This document shows, one piece after another, positions 7,801 to 14,176 of a stretch of DNA of 64,000 bases; within the stretch, counting starts at the first letter, position 1; each line of letters opens with the position of its first letter. The notes below the pieces were generated by a model. The model had not been told where the DNA came from and did no database searches. It was given only the letters and a program-made list of their open reading frames with translations. Origin of the DNA: Terriglobia bacterium (GTDB lineage Bacteria; Acidobacteriota; Terriglobia; UBA7540); assembly GCA_030041095.1 (NCBI GenBank), contig JASHON010000164.1, positions 1-64,000 on the forward strand, read 5' to 3'. The position numbers were made by a program, and so were the translations under genes.

Positions 7801-8172
7801 TCCTCGGGTGAACAAGGCCATGGGGCAATTTCCGGTTGCGCCGCAGGGCGGCGCCCGATTGCCAAAGGAAACAACGACGCCGTCGCCAAGGGTACCCAGC
7901 TTGACGCGCGTCGCCTCGATTTCGCTGAAGTCGCCCAAGCCGGTACCCTCTTGCAGCGCCTGGGCATTCTTTTGTGCCCAAGCTCTGATTGCTATTTCGA
8001 GCTGGGAAAGCTCGCCGGGGGTTATCGCTTCGCTGAGCGGGAATATTCTGAAGGGAATCGGGAACTTCGGAGACCTCACGCGAGCGTGAGCGGGCAGGCT
8101 GACGATAAGGAACAGTACGAGCTGGACAGCAACGCCCGAGAAGCCCGACCTTTTGCAGGATGAACGAAACAT
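4876..8172 (-). CDS. Large secreted protein, beta-propeller-like, unknown function
   Basis: This 1098-residue protein starts with a signal peptide (MFRSSCKRSGFSG then a hydrophobic stretch ending LPAHA). The ATG at 8172 is chosen because GGAGGGGAG lies directly upstream; the longer frame to 8280 adds residues without signal-peptide character. Residues about 35-300 look like two tandem modules of about 130 residues. Each has a helix like 'ITPGELSQLEIAIRAW' or 'FSPAEYGALRRLVAAN' and a Cys pair (PCGATGNC, PCGVNRNC). The remainder has recurring W-rich strands (for example 'LRWRDGGWTDVASPLP', 'LWVGPKGGVVVDW', 'HVWIWCGWIRRE', 'HLWGILKSG') resembling the two-component-regulator-type propeller. It has no membrane anchor and no operon partners. 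Not recognised as a named family. Confidence 0.6.
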   Translation of the reverse strand: MFRSSCKRSGFSGVAVQLVLFLIVSLPAHARVRSPKFPIPFRIFPLSEAITPGELSQLEIAIRAWAQKNAQALQEGTGLGDFSEIEATRVKLGTLGDGVVVSFGNRAPPCGATGNCPMALFTRGQKGYRLRIMSGGWGYAVLPSSGPVPDIAFYSNVSVGESIAASYQYDQGKFVQAPQVDCTGKNESDPTCAAENQAMETNTGVAAFSPAEYGALRRLVAANLKRRAPGRALHFPFDGAHAMNLRGINRSQLVAMTLGPCGVNRNCSISVYAHVEPGGWYWPVLSQATGWGVTGASFERGGRQVDLVIARHLSATQDELTRYAMVLPFPAAGGFPELSPGNSFLPDACEIVTPKTGRWPARWDWAALVAKPVSCLKTALPRAAQIPAADTTSVSTVVQAGGGTVWALGSGTSGLLRWRDGGWTDVASPLPSAKSWPWEEEYLRANGEVPEPSGLWVGPKGGVVVDWLDPTTQKSELFWQRGGSAKPLAVVPAAGHIETLALASFGIVAVTADAHGWRNGVPVTGQGAAIFRLSPNGELDQIYTLKTDQYLPYRTGVAGAPSFLPLSVTRDEQGHVWIWCGWIRREPNDAALAGFLVTDGKTVKYYRHIPGLPNAHLVSLDAWDHDHLVAATFGQGLYAINTTTLKASPVPEPQPGAFSFVKSVFRSGNDRYVLTFVPYVAGRMSSGAGGAVWRLRGRQWKEIAKNLPDASGAGLATADGLWLATSDFRGLWFLPASGPARRTDWRQGFPLPTANQMFQLPGGDILATDAGDLATAHSVEFRPASMLSPQRPSTAFSVVYPRSPLELDRDHHLWGILKSGVLSEWNGSRWIPHPFPPFVIASRIVSVDVDTLGREWLFPDCWLGPMGIFNPSDGRWALYRSYRIALAHSAEPVHFLHPEDDRLRPTYGPNSQIVFVGMCGAVNYFDGSSWHMWRQRLLPAPLGVLFFDAAGNLAFDGGPNVILPGVKPRLQGQSRPATWEWTPATHWHAVPYESHQIKSLSRYNPFAPLPPPPAGCTTTLPSSLVRDSTGRAWWVAGDTLYEGVPGHCRSILSGSSRQPFVGGRRIAGAILDPRGNVVLETAMPFSYVILRSYEYERR

Positions 8173-8353
8173 CTCCCCTCCGTCTCGGCGTAAGATTGGC
8201 GCCCGCAATCGGCGAATATACAGCCCACAGGCTGAGAATTCAACGTATGATCTGGCCTCCGCGGTTTGCGGGTTTATCATGCCCCGCTTCAGTTTCTACC
8301 TTTCACACGTCGTTTCCCGCACGCTCCACCAGCCGCTTCGTACCCCTGTATCA

Positions 8354-8415
8354 GGCCATGACTTCAGTCATGCCGCACTGCGTCATCGACGCCAACGGCT
8401 TTAGCCGCTGGCCGG
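8354..8415. repeat. REP-like palindromic unit, copy 2
   Basis: GGCCATGACTTCAGTCATGCC is followed about 25 bp later by an ACGGCTTTAGCCGCTGG palindrome, the same architecture as copy 1 at 172-230. The outermost pair of the first palindrome is less perfect than in copy 1. Confidence 0.6.
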
Positions 8416-8454
8416 CGCGACCAGTGACTAAACGCGCTGCGGGAAAAGGCCAGT

Positions 8455-8700
8455 CATGTCATGCTGAGCGAAGCGAAGCATCTCTGTATTTCCTCGGAAA
8501 CGAATGCTGGGATTCCTCGCTACGCTCTGCATGACACACGGCGCTAAGCCCTTTGTATTCAGCGAGCCGGAATCGCGCCCAGGCGCCGCGTGTCATGCCC
8601 CAGATTGGCAGCCCAAGCTGTGGACGCTCAGGATGACAGCGCCGCCCGTGTTCAACAGGCGCCAGGCATGCTTTTGGCAACTTGGGGTCAGAACAAAGTT
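8455..8700. repeat. Mosaic intergenic repeat, copy 2
   Basis: The block is a mosaic: 8455-8490 matches 12341-12376 (CATGTCATGCTGAGCG.AGC), 8523-8637 matches 2873-2986, and 8631-8699 matches 12421-12490 (GACAGCGCCGCCCGT, CATGCTTTTGGCAACTT). The three loci therefore share modules in different combinations. It is non-coding. Confidence 0.7.
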
Positions 8701-8824
8701 CGCGCCCTACCGTGCCCGCGAGAAGCGGGGCGTTAGAAAAGGAATGTGACCGGGGGAATCAAAGCCAACAGCAGGGAAGGGGCGGTTCCCGAAACCGCAG
8801 GGGCTAGCAGTAGGTTTTGGCTTG

Positions 8825-8853
8825 TGGACATATGTATAGACACGTGTTATTAT
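8825..8853 (+). promoter_or_regulatory. Promoter of the ParS/RES module with palindrome
   Basis: TGGACA (8825-8830), a 17-bp spacer and TATTAT (8848-8853) form a promoter. A perfect 8-bp palindrome ACACGTGT (8840-8847) fills the spacer next to the -10. It is a candidate operator for the HTH antitoxin encoded downstream. A Shine-Dalgarno AAGGAG lies at 8869-8874, so unlike the HigBA modules this transcript has a normal leader. Confidence 0.55.
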
Positions 8854-8884
8854 CAAAACAGATTGGGCAAGGAGATTATCTTTT

Positions 8885-9292
8885 ATGCATGCCACCGCTT
8901 CTGTGCATCATGGTCCTGCGCGACGCTCTTCAAAAGTCAGAGATGGCGTGCTGACAAACCGGCAGGCGATCCGCCGGCTTAGGACAGCGAAACTAGCCGC
9001 ATCGAGAACCACGTTCTCACGGTTGCTCAAGGTTTCGGAGAATACGATCTTCCGATGGGAAGCAGGAAAGGTGAAGCCGGACCGCCGCGCGGCGCAGACG
9101 TTGGATCATCTCGACCGAGTCTGTGACGTGCTGTCGCCATCGATGGAACCCACCGCGATAGCCAGTTGGCTTGAGAAACCCAACCACGCAATCGAAAATT
9201 TCCGTCCAATCGACCTGCTGGATTCTGAATACGGCCGGCTCAAACTAAAGCCTCTCATCGAAGAAACAGGACTGGCGGTTCAATCCATCTGA
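8885..9292 (+). CDS. ParS/MbcA-like antitoxin with HTH domain
   Basis: A 135-residue protein. Residues about 27-65 form an XRE-like HTH ('LRTAKLAASRTTFSRLLKVSENTIFRWEAG' by its key words FSRLLKVSENTIFRWE). The C-terminal part ends with 'WLEKPNHAIENFRPIDLLDSEYG', key words WLEKPN..IENFRPIDLL, which is the DUF2384/ParS toxin-binding pattern. Antitoxins of this type bind and inhibit RES-domain toxins and repress their own promoter. The gene lies 30 bp upstream of a RES-like toxin gene, the standard order. The ATG at 8885 has AAGGAG 10 nt upstream. Confidence 0.72.
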   Translation: MHATASVHHGPARRSSKVRDGVLTNRQAIRRLRTAKLAASRTTFSRLLKVSENTIFRWEAGKVKPDRRAAQTLDHLDRVCDVLSPSMEPTAIASWLEKPNHAIENFRPIDLLDSEYGRLKLKPLIEETGLAVQSI

Positions 9293-9322
9293 TGATGTCT
9301 TCACATTGCAACGGGACACCCC

Positions 9323-9823
9323 ATGCCTGTTTACAGCCTCCCCGCGTCATTATTTCCCCTCACTTTCGCAGATAACCGGCTCTACAAATCCTATCGAGAC
9401 CTGGAGCTGTACTGCGCGCTGGCTTCGGCAGGGCACTTCCGTCTTTTCCCGAAGGTCCCAGTCAATACAGCGCGCTGTGATGTGCCTCGATTCTTCGCGG
9501 CCCGGTACTTTTCAAGCGACAGTGAAACGGCGATCCGGGAGTTTGAGCACCGCTGGGCGGGTATGAAGTACCGCTTGTGGAGAGGAATGGTCGAGCTGAA
9601 CCGCTGCATTGATTTGTCGGATGAAAAGGTTACTGAAAGGCTGCGACTCCGGGCGGATTTTTTGATGGAGGCTTCCTATTTTCCGTGGCACTTCGTAACG
9701 GCGTGCGCTCTGACGGGGAATTGTGATTCAGTGTGTTATCGTTCGTTCCGTGGTGGCGGCCTGAGCTACGCGATTTTCGAACTGCCGGAAGCTTCAATCA
9801 TCGAGCCGTTTGAAGCAGTTTAG
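9323..9823 (+). CDS. RES-domain-like toxin
   Basis: A 166-residue protein that I assign to the RES (NAD+-degrading toxin) fold mainly from context plus weak motifs. 'GHFRLFPK' offers the conserved Arg, 'FFAARYFSSDSETAIREF' offers the Glu helix after the first strand, and 'SVCYRSFRGGGLSYAIFELP' offers the conserved Ser near the C-terminus. Length (150-165) fits. RES toxins deplete NAD+ and are neutralised by ParS-type antitoxins such as the one encoded upstream. Similarity to canonical members is low, so a divergent subfamily or another toxin is possible. Confidence 0.55.
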   Translation: MPVYSLPASLFPLTFADNRLYKSYRDLELYCALASAGHFRLFPKVPVNTARCDVPRFFAARYFSSDSETAIREFEHRWAGMKYRLWRGMVELNRCIDLSDEKVTERLRLRADFLMEASYFPWHFVTACALTGNCDSVCYRSFRGGGLSYAIFELPEASIIEPFEAV

Positions 9824-9866
9824 AAGCTGCTCGGTGACCTTGCTCGCCACGGTCAAAACGCGGAAA

Positions 9867-9905
9867 AGTAAGTATCCCCCCGGCAGCGCCGGGGGGATAC
9901 TTACT
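9867..9905. terminator. Perfect 18-bp stem-loop downstream of the toxin gene
   Basis: The arms AGTAAGTATCCCCCCGGC (9867-9884) and its exact complement (9888-9905) enclose the 3-nt loop AGC. It lies 44 bp after the toxin stop codon, so a terminator or mRNA-protecting role is plausible. There is no U-run, and the perfect symmetry could equally mark a small palindromic element. Confidence 0.5.
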
Positions 9906-10187
9906 GAAAAACTGTCCTGTTTGTCTCCCTTGTCCCACCGGGTTCTGTTAGGCTGTACTCGCATGCGCTCGAAGCACGTCTTTTTTAGGAACGGGTAGTG
10001 ATGAACGTTATCGAGGAGATCTTTGAAAAAGACTGGGCTCCCGCCGCTCGGCCAGGACTACCACGCCATTCGTCGTTACGTTCCGCGACGCAGGCGGAAT
10101 CCGCTCGAGCCGTCTCGAACGACCGCTTCCCCGCGGCCGCGGCTCTCAACATTAGAGCGCCGGTGGCATGTATTGTTTTTTTTGACG

Positions 10188-10430
10188 AGGAAAGCCGTTA
10201 TGTATATGAAAAACAGGCCACATAAGTTTTTGCTAACCAAAAACGAAGCCAAATTGCCGCTATATTACTGAAAAAGCTTAAGTTGCAAAGTTTGAAAGCC
10301 GTTATGTTATTGAAAAATAAGGGCACGATTTCATTAAAATCGATGGTGAAAGCAGGCGAAAGCCGTTATGTTGTTGATAGCAAAAAGGCTGGACAAATTG
10401 AAAGCCGTTATCTTGTTGAAAAATAAAAGG
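10188..10430 (+). repeat. Five AT-rich direct repeats in a 105-bp higher-order period
   Basis: Copies of GAAAGCCGTTATGTTATTGA (degenerate) have their GCCG cores at 10194, 10256, 10298, 10362 and 10404. Spacings are 62, 42, 64 and 42 nt, i.e. a roughly 105-bp unit repeated, with each unit containing two half-copies. Local AT content is far above the neighbourhood. Spacings near multiples of 21 put the copies on about the same helix face. Reading frames shift between copies and contain stops, so it is not a coding repeat. Confidence 0.7.
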
Positions 10431-10621
10431 GCATTTTGCGCCTTTTTTCGCTGTGGAGGAACCTCGTCGGATTGTGTTCTGTTAACAGGATGCGGAAAAA
10501 GTCTTTCGGCCAGTCTTACCTTCGCCCGCGTGGCCGATGACCTGGCGAAGGAGCGCGAAACCATTGAGGGAGGACACCCTGGCGTGGCATGTAATATCCT
10601 CAGTTAAGGAGTATGAGCGCT

Positions 10622-12064
10622 ATGGCTACAGTGGCAACGGAGAAAATGGAATTTCCGCTTTGGGTGGGAGGCAAAGCGGTGAAAACCGGAAAGCTTCGCA
10701 CGATCAATCTGCCCTACGACGGCGCCGCAGTGGCGGAAGTGCACGAAGCGGACGAAGCGACCTTCGGACGCGCTGTTGAGTCTGCGCAGGAAGGCTCGCG
10801 CGCGATGGCTGCTCTCACGCTTTACGAGCGCGCGTCGCTGCTCGAGAAGCTCAGGGCCTTGCTCGTGCGCGATGCGGAACCGTTTGCCCGGCTGATCGCC
10901 ATGGAGACGGGTAAGCCGATTCGTGAGGCGCGGACTGAGGTGGAGCGTGGGCAGCTTACGCTCACGGCCTCTGCGGACGCCGCGAGAAGCCTGCACGGCG
11001 AAGTAGTGCCGATGGAAGCAGCTCCTTCGGGCAAGGGGCGCTGGGCGATCACCGTGCGGGAGCCCATCGGGATTGTTGGAGCGATTACGCCGTTCAATTT
11101 TCCGCTCAATCTTGCTTTGCACAAGCTTGGGCCGGCTCTGGCTGCCGGCAACAGCGTCATTCACAAGCCGTCGGAGAACACGCCGTTAAGCGCATTGCGC
11201 CTGGCGCCGCTCGTTCAGGAAGCTGGCGCGCCTCCGGGCGCTTACAACGTCGTGCCGGGCGACGGCGAGACCGTTGGAAACTGGCTGGTGATGGACAGAC
11301 GGATTGCCATGGTCACCTTCACCGGCAGCGTTCCCGTGGGAGAACAGATCCGGGCGAAAGCGGGTATGCGGCGCATCGCTCTGGAAATGGGAAACAATTC
11401 CTCACTGATCGTCGAGCCGGACGCTGACCTTGAAGCGATTGTTCCTCGCTGCGTTACGGGCGCTTTTTCGCATTCCGGGCAGGTTTGCATCTCCGTGCAG
11501 AACGTTTTTCTCCACGAACGGATCGCCCGCGAGTTTACGGAGCAATACATCGAAAGAGCGCGGAAGCTCAAGCCGGGGCATCCACTGGAAGAGAGCACGG
11601 AGATTTCTTCGTTGATCAACGTCGAGGCCGCCAGGCGGGTTGAGAGCTGGATCGGTCAGGCCCGCGACGCGGGCAGCCGCATTCTGACCGGAGGAGTCCG
11701 CCGCCACGCAAGCATCGAGCCTACGATCATCGCGGACGCCGACCCGAGCCTCAACGTCTGTTGCAAAGAAGTTTTCGGGCCGGTTGTGGTTCTTCATCGT
11801 TACAGCAAGATCGAGGACGCCATCGCCCAGGTGAATTCGGGTGACTATGGCCTGCAGGTGGGTGTTTGCACCCGCGACCTCAGCCTTGCCTTTCGCGCCG
11901 CCAGCGCTTTGCGTTTCGGTGGCGTCATCGTAAACGACGTCCCCGCCTATCGCGTGGACCACATGCCTTATGGCGGCGTCAAGAAGAGCGGAATTGGACG
12001 CGAAGGCCCGCGCTACGCGATCGAAGAAATGACGGAGCTGAAGCTGATTTGCTGGAAAGCCTGA
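10622..12064 (+). CDS. NAD(P)+-dependent aldehyde dehydrogenase
   Basis: A 480-residue aldehyde dehydrogenase family enzyme, oxidising an aldehyde to the acid. Visible landmarks are the 'PFNFP' oxyanion Asn (about 159), 'HKPSE' (Lys182) and 'FTGS' (233-236) of the Rossmann fold, general base Glu255 in 'LEMGN', nucleophile Cys289 in 'SGQVCIS', and 'EVFGPV' near residue 380. The motif LEMGNNS differs from the usual LELGG and recalls the lactaldehyde and phosphonoformaldehyde-type subfamilies, so the substrate is uncertain. An ATG nine bases upstream (10613) is only 1 nt from the AAGGAG; the 10622 ATG has 10-nt spacing and is preferred. It is cytoplasmic. Confidence 0.85.
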   Translation: MATVATEKMEFPLWVGGKAVKTGKLRTINLPYDGAAVAEVHEADEATFGRAVESAQEGSRAMAALTLYERASLLEKLRALLVRDAEPFARLIAMETGKPIREARTEVERGQLTLTASADAARSLHGEVVPMEAAPSGKGRWAITVREPIGIVGAITPFNFPLNLALHKLGPALAAGNSVIHKPSENTPLSALRLAPLVQEAGAPPGAYNVVPGDGETVGNWLVMDRRIAMVTFTGSVPVGEQIRAKAGMRRIALEMGNNSSLIVEPDADLEAIVPRCVTGAFSHSGQVCISVQNVFLHERIAREFTEQYIERARKLKPGHPLEESTEISSLINVEAARRVESWIGQARDAGSRILTGGVRRHASIEPTIIADADPSLNVCCKEVFGPVVVLHRYSKIEDAIAQVNSGDYGLQVGVCTRDLSLAFRAASALRFGGVIVNDVPAYRVDHMPYGGVKKSGIGREGPRYAIEEMTELKLICWKA

Positions 12065-12340
12065 CACGCGGATGAAACTGAGAATTCCTGAAAACCTCAC
12101 CCGGCTCGCCTATCGCGCGATCGCTCAGGCCGACACCAACACCCGTCTGCGTCGCATCCTGGGAAACGTGCAAGGGCAGATGCTGGTGCTTAGCCATCGC
12201 ACGTGCGACCTTTCGAGCGGCCAGTCGATGAACGAGCATCGAGGCATCAGTTGCTGACGAAGACTGGCGGGAAGGCAAAAGCAGAGAGTACCGGCACGGT
12301 AGATTTGTTCTGACAGGGGGCTGAAAAAGCACTTCGGGTC

Positions 12341-12490
12341 ATGTCATGCTGAGCGTAGCGAAGCATCTCGACATTTGAAAAATCAAGCAAATACAGAGAT
12401 CCTTCGTCGCCCTGGCTCCTCAGGATGACAGCGCCGCCCGTTTTCAACAAGCGCCAAGCATGCTTTTGGCAACTTGAAGCTCAGAACAAA
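12341..12490. repeat. Mosaic intergenic repeat, copy 3
   Basis: CATGTCATGCTGAGCGTAGC (12341-12360) matches 8455-8474, and 12421-12490 matches 8631-8699. The middle module shared by copies 1 and 2 is absent and replaced by a unique AT-rich linker. It is non-coding. Confidence 0.65.
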
Positions 12491-12547
12491 ACTACTCCGA
12501 GAGCGCGGGTTCTCGCGTTGACGGAGAGGTTGCGATCCTGGCTTAAC

Positions 12548-12678
12548 AGGCTGCGGAGAAACTCTTTTGGGGAGTTGACGTAGCGCCGGCTTCCAGCCGG
12601 CAACTCGCTTCAACTCAACGGAGGCCGGCAAGATGCCGGCGCATCATTCGCGGCGGCGCCGAGTTTTTCCGCAGCCTG
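12548..12678. mobile_element. MITE-like palindromic element, copy 2 (inverted)
   Basis: The ends CAGGCTGCGGAGAAACTC and GAGTTTTTCCGCAGCCTG correspond to those of copy 1, with TTAA on the left and TTAG on the right as possible target bases. The interior is the reverse complement of copy 1, including the GCCGGC hairpins and the central TTCAACTCAACGG. It inserts just beyond the stop codon of the convergent amidohydrolase gene. Confidence 0.7.
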
Positions 12679-14025
12679 TTAGCCCCGGGCGCCCACCTCA
12701 CGTGGGAAGTCGTCTGCGGAGGCATGTTTCTTGCCTTGAACGATCGGTGTGTGGAAATACTGCCTGCGAGCTTTTTGCCATTCAGGCGCGCTCAGGCCGG
12801 AAGGATCGTAGACAATGGCGCCCGAGCGGATGGTCATGCGGGCCACGAGCTGCTCCTGCCCTTTCTGACGCGCGTAGCCATCATCCATAAAACTGAATCG
12901 GCCTCGCTGCAATTCAAAGACGGCGACGTCGGCCACCGAGCCCACGGAAAGCGTTCCAAGTTCCGGATGGTTGATTTGCCGCGCCGGGTTCACCGTCGAT
13001 TGCCGGATGACGTCCGGCAACGTTTCACCGATGGCGAGAAACTTAGACATCACGTTCGTCATGCTCGCGGCCAACTGCACGATGCTGCCCGAATGCAAGT
13101 CTGTCGAGATGGAATCCGGCAAGAAGCCTTGTTGCACCGCGGGCGCGGCATTGCGAAACCAGAAGCTTGCGGCGCCGTGGCCCACGTCGAAAAGGACGCC
13201 TCGCTTGCGCGCTTCCCACATGATGGGATTCACCTTGCCGTTCCGGGCAATCACCGGAAACTGTTGCGCGAAGACGTGCGTATGAATGTCGCCCGCCCTT
13301 AGCTTCTTCAGAATCAGGTCGGCATAAGGGCGAGCCGGTGGACGCGGGAAGAAATCCGCCATCACAGGAAGGCCCGCAACGCGTCCGCAAGCCACCGTGC
13401 GATCCACCGCTTCCCAAGGCGGGTGCGCGCCGTCCCAGGGTTTTTCAGTCCAGTAGTGCGCCGTCTTCACGCCGACGATGAGGTCGCGGAATTCGCGGAT
13501 GCAGGTCGCGCATCGCTCCACATTCATTTGGTCCAGATCCTGTTCTCTGCCTCCGCCCATCCCGTCCGCAACGATATTGAGCCACGCAAGAACTCTGATC
13601 TGGGAGCGGTCAATGACTTCTTCTTTTTCTCTCAGGAATGTGTCGCAGCCTGCCGTGCCCGCATCGACGACGGTCGTCACTCCCGACTGCAACATCAGGT
13701 CCGCCGGGATCGCCAGCGGGCGATCGTGGCACGGAGCGGCTGGAGAAAACCAATCAACCGGCGCGCCGCCTTGCGCCACATGAACGTGAAGATCAATGAG
13801 CCCTGGAGTTACATAAAGCCCTTTCGCATCCACGGTCTTTTCCGCCCGGCTTGCGGGAATCCCGCGCGCGATCGTGGCGATTCGCCCATCGCGTACCGCC
13901 ACGTCCAATATAGAGTCCAGCCGGCTGGCGGGATCGATGACATGCCCTCCCTTCAAGAGCAGATCGTAATGCGGCGGTTTGGCTCGCCCGCGGAGTGTCG
14001 CGTTCGCCGTTGGCAGGTGTGGCAT
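12679..14025 (-). CDS. Amidohydrolase/deacetylase family metallohydrolase
   Basis: A 448-residue member of the amidohydrolase superfamily, close to dihydroorotase-like and N-acyl-amino-sugar deacetylases (EF_0837/AHA_3915 type). Metal ligands visible are His80 and His82 in 'GLIDLHVHV', then the histidine-bearing segments 'IHTHVFAQ' and 'FDVGHGAASF', and the catalytic Asp in 'STDLHSG'. The C-terminal small domain ('GSVADVAVFELQRG') is typical. It is divergently transcribed from a SelA-like PLP enzyme. These two families are adjacent in many genomes, where they act on amino-sugar acids or related compounds. A GAGGAAA motif precedes the ATG. Confidence 0.82.
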   Translation of the reverse strand: MPHLPTANATLRGRAKPPHYDLLLKGGHVIDPASRLDSILDVAVRDGRIATIARGIPASRAEKTVDAKGLYVTPGLIDLHVHVAQGGAPVDWFSPAAPCHDRPLAIPADLMLQSGVTTVVDAGTAGCDTFLREKEEVIDRSQIRVLAWLNIVADGMGGGREQDLDQMNVERCATCIREFRDLIVGVKTAHYWTEKPWDGAHPPWEAVDRTVACGRVAGLPVMADFFPRPPARPYADLILKKLRAGDIHTHVFAQQFPVIARNGKVNPIMWEARKRGVLFDVGHGAASFWFRNAAPAVQQGFLPDSISTDLHSGSIVQLAASMTNVMSKFLAIGETLPDVIRQSTVNPARQINHPELGTLSVGSVADVAVFELQRGRFSFMDDGYARQKGQEQLVARMTIRSGAIVYDPSGLSAPEWQKARRQYFHTPIVQGKKHASADDFPREVGARG

Positions 14026-14068
14026 CGTTGGATTTCCTCGTTTCCCGAAATGCGAGGCGCATCATTAG

Positions 14069-14171
14069 CAGGCTGCGGGAAAACCGGGCGCCACCGCGAA
14101 TGGTGCGCCGGTATCTTGCCGGCTGGAAGCCGGTGCTACGTCAACTCTCCAAAAGACTTTTTCCGCAGCCC
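14069..14171. mobile_element. MITE-like palindromic element, copy 3 (internally deleted)
   Basis: The ends CAGGCTGCGGGAAAAC and TTTTTCCGCAGCCCG are recognisably those of copy 1. The interior lacks exactly the 28 bp of copy 1 that lies between two TTGCCGG direct repeats, leaving GTATCTTGCCGGCTGGAAGCCGG. Length is about 103 bp. It fills most of the gap between the two divergent genes, so it may carry or disturb their promoters. Confidence 0.65.
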
Positions 14172-14176
14172 GTGAA

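Larger units (their letters stand above)
8173..8884. other. Intergenic region with REP unit, mosaic repeat and promoter
   Basis: No gene is supported between the propeller gene and the antitoxin gene. It contains a REP-like unit (8354-8415), a long mosaic repeat (8455-8700) and the promoter of the downstream toxin-antitoxin pair. Short frames here have no domains. Confidence 0.6.
9824..10621. other. Intergenic region with hairpin and AT-rich direct repeats
   Basis: No gene is supported. It holds a perfect 18-bp stem-loop (9867-9905), an AT-rich zone with five direct repeats (10190-10430), and at about 10486-10510 a half-element (CAGGATGCGGAAAAAGTC) resembling one end of the palindromic element at 4719-4848. 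The short frames at 9998-10271 overlap the repeats and lack domains. Confidence 0.55.
12065..12678. other. Intergenic region with mosaic repeat and palindromic element
   Basis: The region holds a mosaic repeat (12341-12490) and MITE-like copy 2 (12548-12678). A short frame at 12072-12257 begins 7 bp after the aldehyde dehydrogenase, but it has no clear ribosome binding site or domain and I do not call it. Confidence 0.5.

Noticed and set aside
9998-10271. Two overlapping frames ending in 'ESRYVYEK' / 'KAVMYMKNR'
   Set aside because: They run into the direct-repeat array, where the frame shifts and stops between copies; no homology seen.
10188-10430. CRISPR array
   Set aside because: Repeats are degenerate, spacers are unequal and part of a larger duplicated unit, and no cas gene is present.
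12072-12257. 61-residue frame just after the aldehyde dehydrogenase
   Set aside because: No clear ribosome binding site, no domain, followed at once by repeats.
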